Assembly: GCF_021513255.1 (NCBI RefSeq)
Contig: NZ_CP090977.1
Coordinates: 310,001-374,000 of the forward strand
Source of the DNA: Planococcus sp. 107-1
GTDB lineage: Bacteria > Bacillota > Bacilli > Bacillales_A > Planococcaceae
Length of the DNA stretch: 64,000 nucleotides
Direction of reading: 5' to 3'
The stretch's first letter is position 1, and each line of letters starts with the position of its first letter. The position numbers were made by a program, and so were the translations under genes. Positions 25,010 to 33,760 of the stretch are shown here, one piece after another. The notes beneath the pieces were generated by a model. The model saw only the letters and a program-made list of their open reading frames with translations. It had not been told where the DNA came from and ran no database searches.

Positions 25010-26143
25010 ATGCGCGTGCGAAAAGTTTTTTGGTTGGTTGTCTTGCTGGTGCTTCTTTTTTTCGCACGGCCGTTGTGGGAAGAAAAAGCCAGTGAGTATG
25101 TGGATGTGAGTTTTTTAGAATCGATTGATGAAATGATTGAGCAAGTGGCCGGGAATCCTTCCATCACGAAAGCGGTCGATCAGGCAAAAGAATTCACCGC
25201 GGATCTCGGCAGGCAATTGCAGACGTTTGTCGGCCAAAGTTCGGCAGAGATGCCGGAACAAGTCGACAAGCCGGAGCTTGAGGGAACCGAGTCCTTAGTT
25301 GCGATCCATAACATTACGCTTGGAATGTCTAAAGAAGAGGCCCAAGCGGTGATTGGCTTGCCGCTTCGCTTGATGCGAAACGAGTACGGCACGGATTGGC
25401 ATAGCTATCATCAAGATTATCAAAATTATATGCTGCTTTCTTATAACGATAAAGGCCAAGTAAATGGCATGTTTACCAACCAGGATCTAATCTCTTCAAC
25501 CAAAGGGATCACGATGGCATCTAACCGGGAAGCGGTCAGAGCCGCTTTTGGAAAACCGTTGAAAAGCCTTCAAAAAGGAAATGTGCAATACATTCTTGAT
25601 ACACGTAACGAGTACGATATGTTCAAGGTCAATAATCTCTATATTACGGTTTTTTATGATATCCATGAAGAAAACACGGTGACCGCTATACAAGTAATTG
25701 ATGAGAAACTAGAGGCGAAACGTTCTGGCATTTATGCAGAGCCTGATAAGGAATTGAAAGAAGGCTATGAGTTTTTGCTATACGAATTGACCAACTCAGC
25801 CCGCATCCAACGCGAACTTCCTCTATTGAAATGGGATGAAACTGCGCGTGGAACAGGACGCAAACATAGCCAGGACATGGCAGACAATGATTATTTCAGC
25901 CATACCAATTTGGCTGGAGAGTCGCCGTTTGACCGGATGGGTGATGACGGCATCACGTTCTTTGTAGCAGGCGAAAATCTGGCTTATGGGCAGTACAACA
26001 GCATTTTTGCCCACGAAGGCTTAATGAATTCAGCCGGGCACCGGGAAAATATCGTAAAACGGGACTTCGGCTACTTAGGAGTAGGCGTTGCCTACAATGA
26101 TGAAAATCAGCCCTATTACACAGAAAACTTTTTTAACCGGTAG
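25010..26143 (+). CDS. CAP-domain protein with CAP-associated N-terminal region (YlbC-like)
   Basis: The 377-residue protein has an N-terminal signal anchor (RKVFWLVVLLVLLFFARPLW), a middle CAP-associated domain (ITLGMSKEEAQAVIGLPLRLMRNEYGTDW and a second similar unit GITMASNREAVRAAFGKPL) and a C-terminal CAP/SCP domain. The CAP motifs are LLKWDETARGTGRKHSQDMADNDYFSHTNLAG (in parts), GENLAYG and HRENI. This is the layout of Bacillus YlbC. The domain sits outside the membrane; its activity is unknown. Start choice is between ATG 25010 and GTG 25016; GGAGAGG spaces better for the latter. Confidence 0.85.
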   Translation: MRVRKVFWLVVLLVLLFFARPLWEEKASEYVDVSFLESIDEMIEQVAGNPSITKAVDQAKEFTADLGRQLQTFVGQSSAEMPEQVDKPELEGTESLVAIHNITLGMSKEEAQAVIGLPLRLMRNEYGTDWHSYHQDYQNYMLLSYNDKGQVNGMFTNQDLISSTKGITMASNREAVRAAFGKPLKSLQKGNVQYILDTRNEYDMFKVNNLYITVFYDIHEENTVTAIQVIDEKLEAKRSGIYAEPDKELKEGYEFLLYELTNSARIQRELPLLKWDETARGTGRKHSQDMADNDYFSHTNLAGESPFDRMGDDGITFFVAGENLAYGQYNSIFAHEGLMNSAGHRENIVKRDFGYLGVGVAYNDENQPYYTENFFNR

Positions 26144-26170
26144 CTTTTAAAAAGCTTCTATCAATAAATG

Positions 26171-26207
26171 AAAAACAGCATCCGCCATTCGCGGATGCTG
26201 TTTTTTT
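26171..26207. terminator. Bidirectional terminator
   Basis: AAAAACAGCATCCGC / GCGGATGCTGTTTTTTT serves the CAP-domain gene and, on the other strand, uppP. Confidence 0.9.
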
Positions 26208-27035
26208 AGTTCATCAAATACCAAGCCAGTATGACAAGTGGTCCGACAATGAAGCAGTAGATGGCAAAATACTTTAATTGGCCTTTTGCCATAATGTTCA
26301 TAAACCATTTCAATGAGAAATAGGAAGCCACAAGGGAACCAAGAAAAGCCACTGTATAAGGAATGGCCATTTGAGCCAAGTTGCTGTCGTTCAAAATATC
26401 TGTAAAGCTAAGCACAGCCCCGCCCAAGCTGACAGGGATAAACAAAAGGAAAGAAAAGCGCAAAGCAGTCTCCTGGTTGATGCCCGCGCCATCGCTGCCA
26501 CGATCGTTGCACCGCTTCGGCTGATTCCTGGGATCAATGCCACAGCCTGGGCACAGCCGATGATGATGGCATCCTTCATCGTCATATTGCCATCCTTACG
26601 CTGTCCGCGCATATTGCGGATGAGCCATAAGCCGACACCGGTAACGATGAGCGTGACACCAACTGTAACGATGGTGGAGAGATTTTCGTCGATTTGGTCT
26701 TGGAAAAGAACACCTACCAAGCCTGCTGGAATTGTTGCGACTACTAAATACACAACAAACATGAAGTCGCGTTTCGTTTCTTCATTTTTCACCTTGAAAT
26801 AACGAAGCCCGTTAATAATCAGCCGTTTAATATCCTTGCGGTAAATGATCAGGACGGCGATTAATGACGCACTGTTCACTAAAAGAGCGAATGTCGAGTT
26901 GCTGCCTTCAATTTCCACATCCAAAAAGTATTGGGCAATCAGAAGGTGCCCGCTTGAAGAGATGGGAATCGGTTCGGTCAAGCCTTGAAAAAGCCCGAGC
27001 AGTAAAAACTTAATGGTTAGCCATAATTGTTCCAT
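26206..27035 (-). pseudogene. uppP: Undecaprenyl-diphosphatase UppP (BacA), frameshifted
   Basis: The first frame has the family N-terminus with [20 protein letters not shown] and the catalytic region [19 protein letters not shown]. It should continue [25 protein letters not shown], and does so in the next frame from [11 protein letters not shown] to the stop at 26206. Restoring one base in the C-run 26483-26485 (plus strand) gives [13 protein letters not shown]. The enzyme is an integral membrane phosphatase recycling undecaprenyl-PP for peptidoglycan synthesis and conferring bacitracin tolerance. The family's EGxTEFLPVSSTGH appears here as [14 protein letters not shown], which marks the Gram-positive YubB-like branch. 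Conservation on both sides of the break suggests a sequencing indel. Confidence 0.85.
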
Positions 27036-27175
27036 AGAATAAGTCCTCCAAAAATTTCATCATTCACCCATTATACGGGACGCATGGCAGTTCGAAAAGT
27101 TCGGCCGCACAGAAATATAAATGATATTTCATGGTAAACTGGGTATACACGATAGAAGAAAGGAAGTGAATCGCT

Positions 27176-28255
27176 TTGACCAATAAATTATGGTTTCAAG
27201 TAGGCATTGGAATTATATTAACTTTAGTAATCATACGATTATTCATTGAAGTCCAAGCCATATTTGATCCGTTGTTCATTATTGCACAAACTGTATTTGT
27301 ACCGCTATTGCTTGGGGGAGTCCTATTCTACTTGAGCCGCCCAATTCTGCATTTTTTAGAAAAGAGAAAATTTCCTCGATGGGCTGGAGTCATTACCATT
27401 ATTCTATTAATCGTTCTCGTATTTTATCTGTTTTATGCGATGATCGGTCCAATGGTGACGAAACAAGTAAATTCCTTGGTTGATAACGCACCTGCAATCA
27501 TCGAAGATGTAGAAGATTACGGCATGTACCTATTCGATCAACGGGACCGATTGCCAGATTCCATTGAGGAGCAGATCAACGGACTGCAAGGACGCGTTGG
27601 AGAATTTGCCAGCAATATCGGCGGCTGGGTCATTTCGTTCTTAGCGAGTTTTGTATCCGGTGTCGTTACCCTTGTGCTCGTTCCGTTTTTCTTAATCTAT
27701 CTTCTATTAGATCATCAGAAATTTGCGCCGTTTGTAGCCGGATTCTTTAAAGGAGAGCGCAAAACCTGGATCCGGAAAACCTTGAGTGATGTGGATGAAA
27801 CGCTGCAAGCCTATATTCAAGGACAGCTATTCGTCAGTTTCCTTGTTGGAGTGATGCTGCTGATCGGCTATCTGATCATTGGCTTGGATTATGCCTTATT
27901 ATTGGCATTAATCGGCATGTTTACCAATGTCATTCCGTTTTTAGGGCCTTATATTGCGGTCATTCCCGCCATCATTATAGCGCTTGTACAAGATCCGATC
28001 ATGGCCGTTTACGTAGCCATTATCATGCTCATTGCCCAACAGATTGAGAGCAACCTCATTACACCGAATGTCATGGGGAAATCGCTGGATGTCCATCCGC
28101 TGACTGTTATTACCTTGATTTTAGCAGCCGGAAATATTGCCGGGTTGTGGGGCATCATTCTTGCTATCCCGGTTTATGCGGTTATTAAAACAATCGCGAA
28201 AAACATTTATGCGCGCAGACAGGAAATCCGTCATACCGCCACAAAAGAAGTTTAA
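27176..28255 (+). CDS. AI-2E family (PerM/YdbI-type) membrane transporter
   Basis: This is the second AI-2E family member in the window (359 residues): three N-terminal helices, a soluble loop (VNSLVDNAPAIIEDVEDYGM) and the C-terminal multi-helix core with LDYALLLALIGMFTNVIPFLGPY, QQIESNLITPNVMGKSL and VHPLTVITLILA. It begins with TTG, supported by AAGGAAGTG nine bases upstream. Its soluble loop and spacing differ from the protein at 2389-3486, so the two are diverged paralogues rather than a recent duplication. Substrate unknown. Confidence 0.87.
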   Translation: MTNKLWFQVGIGIILTLVIIRLFIEVQAIFDPLFIIAQTVFVPLLLGGVLFYLSRPILHFLEKRKFPRWAGVITIILLIVLVFYLFYAMIGPMVTKQVNSLVDNAPAIIEDVEDYGMYLFDQRDRLPDSIEEQINGLQGRVGEFASNIGGWVISFLASFVSGVVTLVLVPFFLIYLLLDHQKFAPFVAGFFKGERKTWIRKTLSDVDETLQAYIQGQLFVSFLVGVMLLIGYLIIGLDYALLLALIGMFTNVIPFLGPYIAVIPAIIIALVQDPIMAVYVAIIMLIAQQIESNLITPNVMGKSLDVHPLTVITLILAAGNIAGLWGIILAIPVYAVIKTIAKNIYARRQEIRHTATKEV

Positions 28256-28257
28256 AG

Positions 28258-28297
28258 AAATCCCAGTCGGCCGCCCGTGCCTGCTGGGATTTTTTTG
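28258..28297 (+). terminator. Rho-independent terminator
   Basis: AATCCCAG / CTGGGATT with a long loop and seven T follows the AI-2E gene. Confidence 0.75.
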
Positions 28298-28310
28298 TGT
28301 AGCGTATTAC

Positions 28311-28366
28311 TTGACTCTGATTAGTTCACCCCCTAAACTAGTGATATTGGTTTAGGGGGTGAACTA
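28311..28366 (+). promoter_or_regulatory. MarR promoter/operator: 17-bp perfect inverted repeat
   Basis: TTGACT (28311-28316), 17 bases, and TAAACT (28334-28339) form a sigma-A promoter. A perfect inverted repeat, TAGTTCACCCCCTAAAC (28322-28338) and its complement (28350-28366), with an 11-base spacer, overlaps the -10 box and runs into the ribosome site AGGGGGTG. It ends one base before the TTG start codon. It can act as the MarR operator and, as RNA, sequester the ribosome site. Confidence 0.8.
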
Positions 28367-28367
28367 G

Positions 28368-28820
28368 TTGGATGACCGAATAAAAGAAGCCGTTGATCTT
28401 TTCCAGGAAGTGATGTTTTATGGAACGGAGAAAGTCATCAAAGGCGTAGATAATCCGCTTTGGAAAGAATATTCCCCGGAACAGATGCAGATGCTGAAGC
28501 TGATTGGCAAAGAAGGGAAGATTACTTCCAGCCGGCTAGCAATCTTGCAGTCCGTACATAAAAGTGCAATTTCCAATCGGATCAAAAAATTGCTGCAAAA
28601 AGATGTGATCCGGATTGTTCAGGAAGACCAGCAAGATCGAAGAGAGAAGTTTATTGAATTGACAGACAAGGGAAAAGAGATTCTTATGAAGTCGGATAAA
28701 GCAGTGACCGAGTATATTGAGAACCTTTTAGCGCGCAATATCGAAGACGAGGAAATTGAACAATTTCTATCGTTTTTCCGGAAATTGAGCCATATTATCA
28801 AAATGGATGGAGTGGAATAA
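28368..28820 (+). CDS. MarR family transcriptional regulator
   Basis: The 150-residue protein begins with TTG directly after the inverted repeat. It has the MarR winged-helix core: WKEYSPEQMQMLKLIGKEGKITSSRLAILQSVHKSAISNRIKKLLQKD (helices 2-4, HTH at about 50-75) and the wing IVQEDQQDRREKFIELTDKG, with flanking dimerisation helices. It lies immediately upstream of an MMPL exporter, whose start codon follows the stop directly, so the two form an operon. By analogy to other MarR-exporter pairs it should repress both genes and release on binding a ligand of the pump. Confidence 0.9.
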   Translation: MDDRIKEAVDLFQEVMFYGTEKVIKGVDNPLWKEYSPEQMQMLKLIGKEGKITSSRLAILQSVHKSAISNRIKKLLQKDVIRIVQEDQQDRREKFIELTDKGKEILMKSDKAVTEYIENLLARNIEDEEIEQFLSFFRKLSHIIKMDGVE

Positions 28821-31448
28821 ATGAAAACGGTATTGAAACTAAAATGGCCGATCACGATTGCCATGATCGTGTTGACGGTCGCTTTGTTCTTACTGGCTCC
28901 CAATTTAACGGAGCAGGCAGAAGAAGCAGGATCTTTCCAGCTTTCTGAAGAAGCCTCTTCCCAATTGGCAGCTACGATCTTATCAGATGCTGGAGCCGCG
29001 GAACAAACGATTTCCCTAGTCATTGAACTTGATGATGAATTAGATGAAAGCATGAAGGAATCTCTTTCTTCCCTTGCTTCAGAAGTGGAAGACTTAGGCG
29101 ATCCGATTACCAGTGTGTTAAATCCTGTTGAAAGCCCTGAACTGGAAGAGCAATTAATTTCAGAAAACGGGCAGACAGTTTTAATCCCAGTGACAGTCGA
29201 TGGGACAGATGAAGAAGTGAACAAAGTAGCGGATGAAATTCGCGAATCCATCCTTCCTGACGACATGACCGCCTATATTACAGGTGAAGCGATTATCAAT
29301 AATGATGTGAATATCAGCGCGCAAGAAGGGCTGAAACGGACAGAAGTCATCACGGTCGTATTGATTTTCGGCCTCTTGCTTGCAGTGTTCCGTTCAATCG
29401 TAACACCGTTTATTCCACTTATCGCAGTGGGTATTTCTTATCTGTTGAGCCAATCAATTGTGGCCTTTTTCATCGATTGGTTTGGCTTCCCGGTATCAAA
29501 CTATACGCAGATTTTCCTTGTCGCAATTCTTTTCGGAATTGGGACAGATTACTGCATCTTGTTGCTAAGCCGCTATAAAGAAGAGCTGGCTGCGGGGCAT
29601 GGCGTCGAAGAATCGATCATCAATACGTATAAGACAGCAGGAAGAACGCTGCTGATCAGCGGAATCGCCGTATTTATCGGTTTCTTCGCTATCGGATTTG
29701 CGGAATTCCCGATTTTCAAATCAGCTGTTGCAGTAGCGGTCGGTATTTTCGTTCTGCTGCTCGTATTGTTTACTGTCGTACCGTTCTTTATGTCATTACT
29801 AAAAGAGAAATTATTCTGGCCAGCGAAAAAATCGGCTGCCCATAAAGACAGCAATCTTTGGATTGCGATGAGCAAACTGTCGATCAACCGTCCGTTATTA
29901 TCGATGCTTGTCGTAGCGGTGATTACTGTTCCGCTATTGTTTACGTATAACAACTCGCTATCGTTTAACACGGTGGATGAAATCGGTTCAGAATACGAAT
30001 CGGTGAAAGGGCTCCGCGCTATTGAAAAGGGCTTCGGAAAAGGAGATTCCTTGCCGGTGGAAGTTGTTGTTAAATCAGATGAATCGTTAATTGATGAAAC
30101 GACCGTTCCTTATTTTGAAGCATTGAGCAGAGAAATCGAAAAAGTGGACGGCGTTGAAAATGTTCGTGCCATTACACGCCCTACAGGCGAAGTGATTAAT
30201 GAATTGTATGTAGATGAACAGCTGGGCTTATTGGCTGATGGATTAACCGAAGCACGTGATGGCCTCGGGGAAGTTCAAGCCGGCCTTACAGAAATCGAAA
30301 ACGGATTATCCGGCGTCAGTGGCCAAACTGGGGGAGCGGGCGGCTTAGGCGATGCTGCAGCTGGCTTAGCTCAATTGAACGGCCAACTTGGCCAAGTGAC
30401 GCAAGGGTTGCAGGCAACAGGCAATATCCAGCAAACGATTGGCGCTTTATCGCAAATTAGCGGAGGGCTTACGCAAATCCAGCAAGGATTGGAAGGCGCA
30501 GCTGGACAAGCGGGAGAACTCGGTGCAGGCATTTCCCAACTTTCAGAAGGCATCAGCGCTGCGAATGAAGGCTTAGGCGAGATTGAAGCCGGATTAACAG
30601 AAGCAGTCGATATGATGCAGACAATGAGCGATAGTGAAACAGTTCGCGATACCGGTTTGTTCATTCCGGAAGGAACCCTTGAAAGTGAAGATTTTGAACA
30701 AGTGTTAGACCGCTATACGTTTGCAGAAGGGACAGGAGTAACGATGGAGGTCATTTTGTCGGATGATCCTTATTCCCATGAAGCTATTGAAACAACGGCT
30801 AATATTAAAGACGCAGTAGAACGGGGTGCGAAAAACACGCCGCTCGAAGATGCAGAAATTGCGTTCAGCGGAATTTCAAGCATCAATAGCGATCTTCAAG
30901 ATGTATCTTCAAATGATTTCACAAACACAGTGACGATCATGCTGATCAGCTTGTTCGTGGTGTTGGCAATCCTATTCCGTTCGTTGATCATGCCGCTGTA
31001 CATGATCGGGTCGCTCTTATTGACCTATTACACCTCCATTTCCATTGCGGAACTGATTTTCGTCAACGGCCTTGGCTATGACGGCATCAGCTGGGCGGTT
31101 CCATTCTTCGGCTTCGTCATGCTCGTTGCCCTTGGAGTCGATTACTCGATCTTCCTATTGGACCGTTTCCGCGAAGAGTCATTCAATGGCATCAGCGTGC
31201 GCGATGCGATGAGAACTTCCATGGCGAAAATGGGTACGGTCATCATCACCGCCGCCATCATCCTGGCGGGTACTTTCGGTGCAATGATGCCGTCCGGCGT
31301 CTTGAGCCTCGTGCAGATTGCCACAATCGTCATCACAGGCTTGCTGTTGTACGGCTTGATCGTACTGCCGCTCCTGATTCCAGCAATTTCGGTTTCATTC
31401 GACCGTGGAGTCTGGTGGCCATTCGGCAATAAACAACATAAACGCTAA
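28821..31448 (+). CDS. MMPL/RND family transporter (YdfJ-like)
   Basis: The 875-residue protein has two RND halves. Each has one leading helix, an extracytoplasmic loop and five or six helices: first block TEVITVVLIFGLLLAVFRSI...GTDYCILLLSRYKEEL; second block TNTVTIMLISLFVVLAILFRS...ALGVDYSIFLLDRFREE. The conserved GxDY motifs (GTDY, GVDY) of the MMPL proton pathway are present in both. Between them lies a coiled, repetitive helical insert (about 470-600) made of GL-x-EI/Q repeats (EVQAGLTEIENGLSG), as in YhgE/Pip-like proteins. It probably exports a lipid or hydrophobic drug under control of the MarR protein upstream. Confidence 0.9.
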   Translation: MKTVLKLKWPITIAMIVLTVALFLLAPNLTEQAEEAGSFQLSEEASSQLAATILSDAGAAEQTISLVIELDDELDESMKESLSSLASEVEDLGDPITSVLNPVESPELEEQLISENGQTVLIPVTVDGTDEEVNKVADEIRESILPDDMTAYITGEAIINNDVNISAQEGLKRTEVITVVLIFGLLLAVFRSIVTPFIPLIAVGISYLLSQSIVAFFIDWFGFPVSNYTQIFLVAILFGIGTDYCILLLSRYKEELAAGHGVEESIINTYKTAGRTLLISGIAVFIGFFAIGFAEFPIFKSAVAVAVGIFVLLLVLFTVVPFFMSLLKEKLFWPAKKSAAHKDSNLWIAMSKLSINRPLLSMLVVAVITVPLLFTYNNSLSFNTVDEIGSEYESVKGLRAIEKGFGKGDSLPVEVVVKSDESLIDETTVPYFEALSREIEKVDGVENVRAITRPTGEVINELYVDEQLGLLADGLTEARDGLGEVQAGLTEIENGLSGVSGQTGGAGGLGDAAAGLAQLNGQLGQVTQGLQATGNIQQTIGALSQISGGLTQIQQGLEGAAGQAGELGAGISQLSEGISAANEGLGEIEAGLTEAVDMMQTMSDSETVRDTGLFIPEGTLESEDFEQVLDRYTFAEGTGVTMEVILSDDPYSHEAIETTANIKDAVERGAKNTPLEDAEIAFSGISSINSDLQDVSSNDFTNTVTIMLISLFVVLAILFRSLIMPLYMIGSLLLTYYTSISIAELIFVNGLGYDGISWAVPFFGFVMLVALGVDYSIFLLDRFREESFNGISVRDAMRTSMAKMGTVIITAAIILAGTFGAMMPSGVLSLVQIATIVITGLLLYGLIVLPLLIPAISVSFDRGVWWPFGNKQHKR

Positions 31449-31451
31449 GAG

Positions 31452-31478
31452 AAAAAGCTGCCTGCGGGCAGCTTTTTC
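31452..31478 (+). terminator. Rho-independent terminator
   Basis: AAAAAGCTGCC / GGCAGCTTTTT with a short loop ends the marR-MMPL operon. Confidence 0.9.
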
Positions 31479-31677
31479 TGTTTTTAAATTTAATTGGCGA
31501 GACGCGGGGAAACGATAGAAACCGGATCCATGTTTGTAATTTAAGAAATTCTTAAGGTTTTTCCTGCTTAATTCTTTAGCATTATCGGCTATTTTTATAA
31601 ATAGTGAGAATGCCAGGCTAGTTCAGGAGGTATTTCAGGATGCTTGGTGCAGAAAGGCAGGAAACTTATGGGTACAA

Positions 31678-32587
31678 AACAACGGATCATCGGGAGCGTT
31701 TTGTTCATCTATTCAATTCTAATCGTCTATTTTATGTTCTTTGGCTTTGGAAGGCCAACTGCAGCGGAGGGGTTCACGAATACCAATTTAATCTCATACC
31801 CCATACACTCGCATTAAAATTTCCAAGCATGTCGGATTTAAAATATTTCCACCTTTGGTTTTTTAACATAGGCAATTTGGCTGCTTTTATTCCATTTGGC
31901 ATCTTAATCCCTTTGTTGCAGCGCTGGAAATTTCCAAAATTCATCTTCTTATTTTTTATCGCAATTCTGGCATTAGAAACGATGCAGATGCTGACGTTTC
32001 TCGGGAGTTTTGATATAGATGATGCACTGGTAAATGCCGTAGGCGCAGCGATCGGTTTTTATGCGTACAGATTTGGATCTCACTATACGGGTATTGGGAA
32101 GAGAGCCATTGCCACATGCATATGTATCACCCTCTTTTCGATTGCGGTAATTGGTTTTTCAGAGCTGCTAAATAAAATGACGACCCCAGTAGAAGGTCCG
32201 GAAATAGCTTTGAATGAGGCTGGGAAAATCTCTGATGGATCCTATCAAAGTTTTAAAGTGGGACCCGTAAAAGTCGAACCCACAAAAAATTTGTATAAGG
32301 GAAATGGTCAAGGCACAACAGAATTCTCCTATAAATTAGATGGAAAAGATATCGTGCTGTCTTTAAACTACGGAATCCCGTCCAATGCAAAAAGCGATAA
32401 GGGACAGATCCGCATTTCTGTTGATGGCAAAGAAGTAGATTCCTATTCCGTAGATAAAGGGATGAATTATCCGAATGCTTCTGAAACTGCCATGGAAAAA
32501 GTCAATGAACTTATTATCACGATTGAAGGCGAAGTGATGTTATGGGATGTGGCTTTTAAAGAAATGGGATATTGGTGGAACTACTGA
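31678..32587 (+). pseudogene. VanZ family membrane protein, frameshifted
   Basis: The first frame encodes MGTKQRIIGSVLFIYSILIV and a hydrophobic helix ending FGRPTAAE. The VanZ hallmark VHEYQFNLIPHTLALKF and the following helices (NLAAFIPFGILIPLL; LETMQMLTFLGSFDIDDALVNAVGAAIG in parts) are in the next frame up to 32587. A missing G in the G4 run 31769-31772 explains the break. The C-terminal 130 residues are a beta-rich outer domain (GKISDGSYQSFKVGPVKVE) not found in minimal VanZ. VanZ proteins are linked to teicoplanin tolerance, but the function here is unknown. An AGGAGG at 31625 precedes an ATG at 31640 that is out of the conserved frame. Confidence 0.75.
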
Positions 32588-32742
32588 TCGCAGTCAGCGG
32601 TCCTGCTGGAACCATTCACAGCCTACAGGAGATGAAAGTACAGTGGATTTCGGAGTTTGCGGATCGTTGAAGCAGATGTGTCGGAATCCATTGTCCGTGT
32701 TATACTAAGGGCAGAGCGAACTTAAGAAACGGGGTAAATCTA
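32588..32742. other. Intergenic region without recognised features
   Basis: No gene or clear terminator is visible between the VanZ stop and the next start; a promoter for the gene at 32743 probably lies around 32680-32710. Confidence 0.4.
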
Positions 32743-33195
32743 TTGTTAACATTTGAACAGAAACTGGCGATTATTGAATCGTTCCCAGAATTGGCGCGTA
32801 AAGACGTATCGATGAAACGTGTGAATTTCCATTACGAAGAAAGCTTGTACGATAAGAAAATTGTGGTCTATCATTTGCATCCGAACGGCAACGGTTTTGT
32901 CTATGTCGGAAACTTGCCGCAGTATGAAGCGGATGATCGAGGCTTTGTTAACGTACGCGATTTCTCTGAAAAGGAACTTCGCAGCATCGTTGCAGATTCA
33001 TTGGATTACTTATCCCTTGAGCCGGAACCGCCATATGACAAGACGTGGACAAACCGCGAAAACGAAAAGCTGGATTTGGTTTACGAAGAGCCTTTCTGGA
33101 ATATCTACACAGGAAAAAACCTGGAAGAAAGCTTCGGAACGTTCAGCGATGCCGAAGACTATTTGATCGATCAAGGTTTTAAAGAGCCGAAGTAA
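32743..33195 (+). CDS. Cytoplasmic protein of unknown function
   Basis: The 150-residue acidic protein has no signal or membrane segment. It starts with TTG, with GGGGT eight bases upstream, and its compositional pattern (LTFEQKLAIIESFPELARKDVSMKRVNFHYEES in parts; VYHLHPNGNGFVYVGNLP; EEPFWNIYTGKNLEESFGTF) suggests a compact alpha/beta domain. I do not recognise the family. Its stop overlaps the next gene's ATG (TAATGG), so it is cotranslated with the GNAT protein. Confidence 0.7.
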   Translation: MLTFEQKLAIIESFPELARKDVSMKRVNFHYEESLYDKKIVVYHLHPNGNGFVYVGNLPQYEADDRGFVNVRDFSEKELRSIVADSLDYLSLEPEPPYDKTWTNRENEKLDLVYEEPFWNIYTGKNLEESFGTFSDAEDYLIDQGFKEPK

Positions 33196-33647
33196 TGGAT
33201 ATCCGCCTGCTTGCAAAAGGCGAAGAGCCGCCAATGGAATTGCTCCTTGAAGCCGATCCTTCTGAAAAGCTGATCCGTCTTTATTTGGCTGAAGGGCATT
33301 GCTATGTGGCAGAATTGGACGGTCGAGTGATTGGCGTCTACGTGCTTCTGCCGCTGTCGGAATCAGCTGCCGAAATAAAAAATATTGCCGTGGCTGAAAT
33401 GGAAAGAGGCAAAGGCTATGGCAACAGACTGATTGAACATGCGCTGGACGAAGCCCGAAAAGCCGGGTTCCGGCATGTAGAAATCGGTACAGGAAATTCA
33501 AGTTTCGCTCAGTTAGCCTTGTATCACAAATGCGGTTTTCGGATGAAGTCCATTGACCGGGACTTTTTCACCCGCAACTATCCCGAGCCGATTATTGAAA
33601 ATGGCTTAGAGTGCCGGGATATGGTACGACTGGAATTTACTTTTTAA
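33195..33647 (+). CDS. GNAT family N-acetyltransferase
   Basis: The 150-residue protein has the GNAT core: CYVAELDGRVIGVYVLLPL, then IKNIAVAEMERGKGYGNRLI (RGKGYG acetyl-CoA loop) and the terminal YHKCGF motif. It overlaps the upstream gene by one base. The substrate is unknown; the pair is probably bicistronic and ends at a terminator. Confidence 0.88.
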   Translation: MDIRLLAKGEEPPMELLLEADPSEKLIRLYLAEGHCYVAELDGRVIGVYVLLPLSESAAEIKNIAVAEMERGKGYGNRLIEHALDEARKAGFRHVEIGTGNSSFAQLALYHKCGFRMKSIDRDFFTRNYPEPIIENGLECRDMVRLEFTF

Positions 33648-33675
33648 ACCCTTCAAATCGAAGGGTTTTTCTTTT
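33646..33675 (+). terminator. Rho-independent terminator
   Basis: AACCCTTC / GAAGGGTT plus T tract directly follows the GNAT stop codon. Confidence 0.8.
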
Positions 33676-33677
33676 GG

Positions 33678-33737
33678 CGTAAAATAAATTACGTTATAAA
33701 GAAATTTATATTGCTTTTTAACGTAATTTATTTTACG
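33678..33737. promoter_or_regulatory. Two mirrored palindromic operators before the HTH-F1-beta-like gene
   Basis: A perfect 19-base inverted repeat spans 33678-33696 and 33719-33737. Each arm contains its own palindrome: CGTAAAATAAATTACG (33678-33693) and CGTAATTTATTTTACG (33722-33737), i.e. CGTAA-N6-TTACG. The centres are 44 bases apart, about four helical turns. The right site overlaps the likely -10 region, 23 bases before the start codon. Confidence 0.8.
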
Positions 33738-33760
33738 ATATAAAGTAAGGAGGAGATGAA

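Noticed and set aside
26371-26802. Plus-strand open frame across uppP
   Set aside because: It is an antisense shadow; the minus strand carries clear UppP motifs.
31640-31677. Start of the VanZ protein at ATG 31640 despite a strong AGGAGG
   Set aside because: That frame yields a non-hydrophobic, unrelated N-terminus; the conserved signal helix is in the frame starting at 31678. A second indel nearby cannot be excluded.
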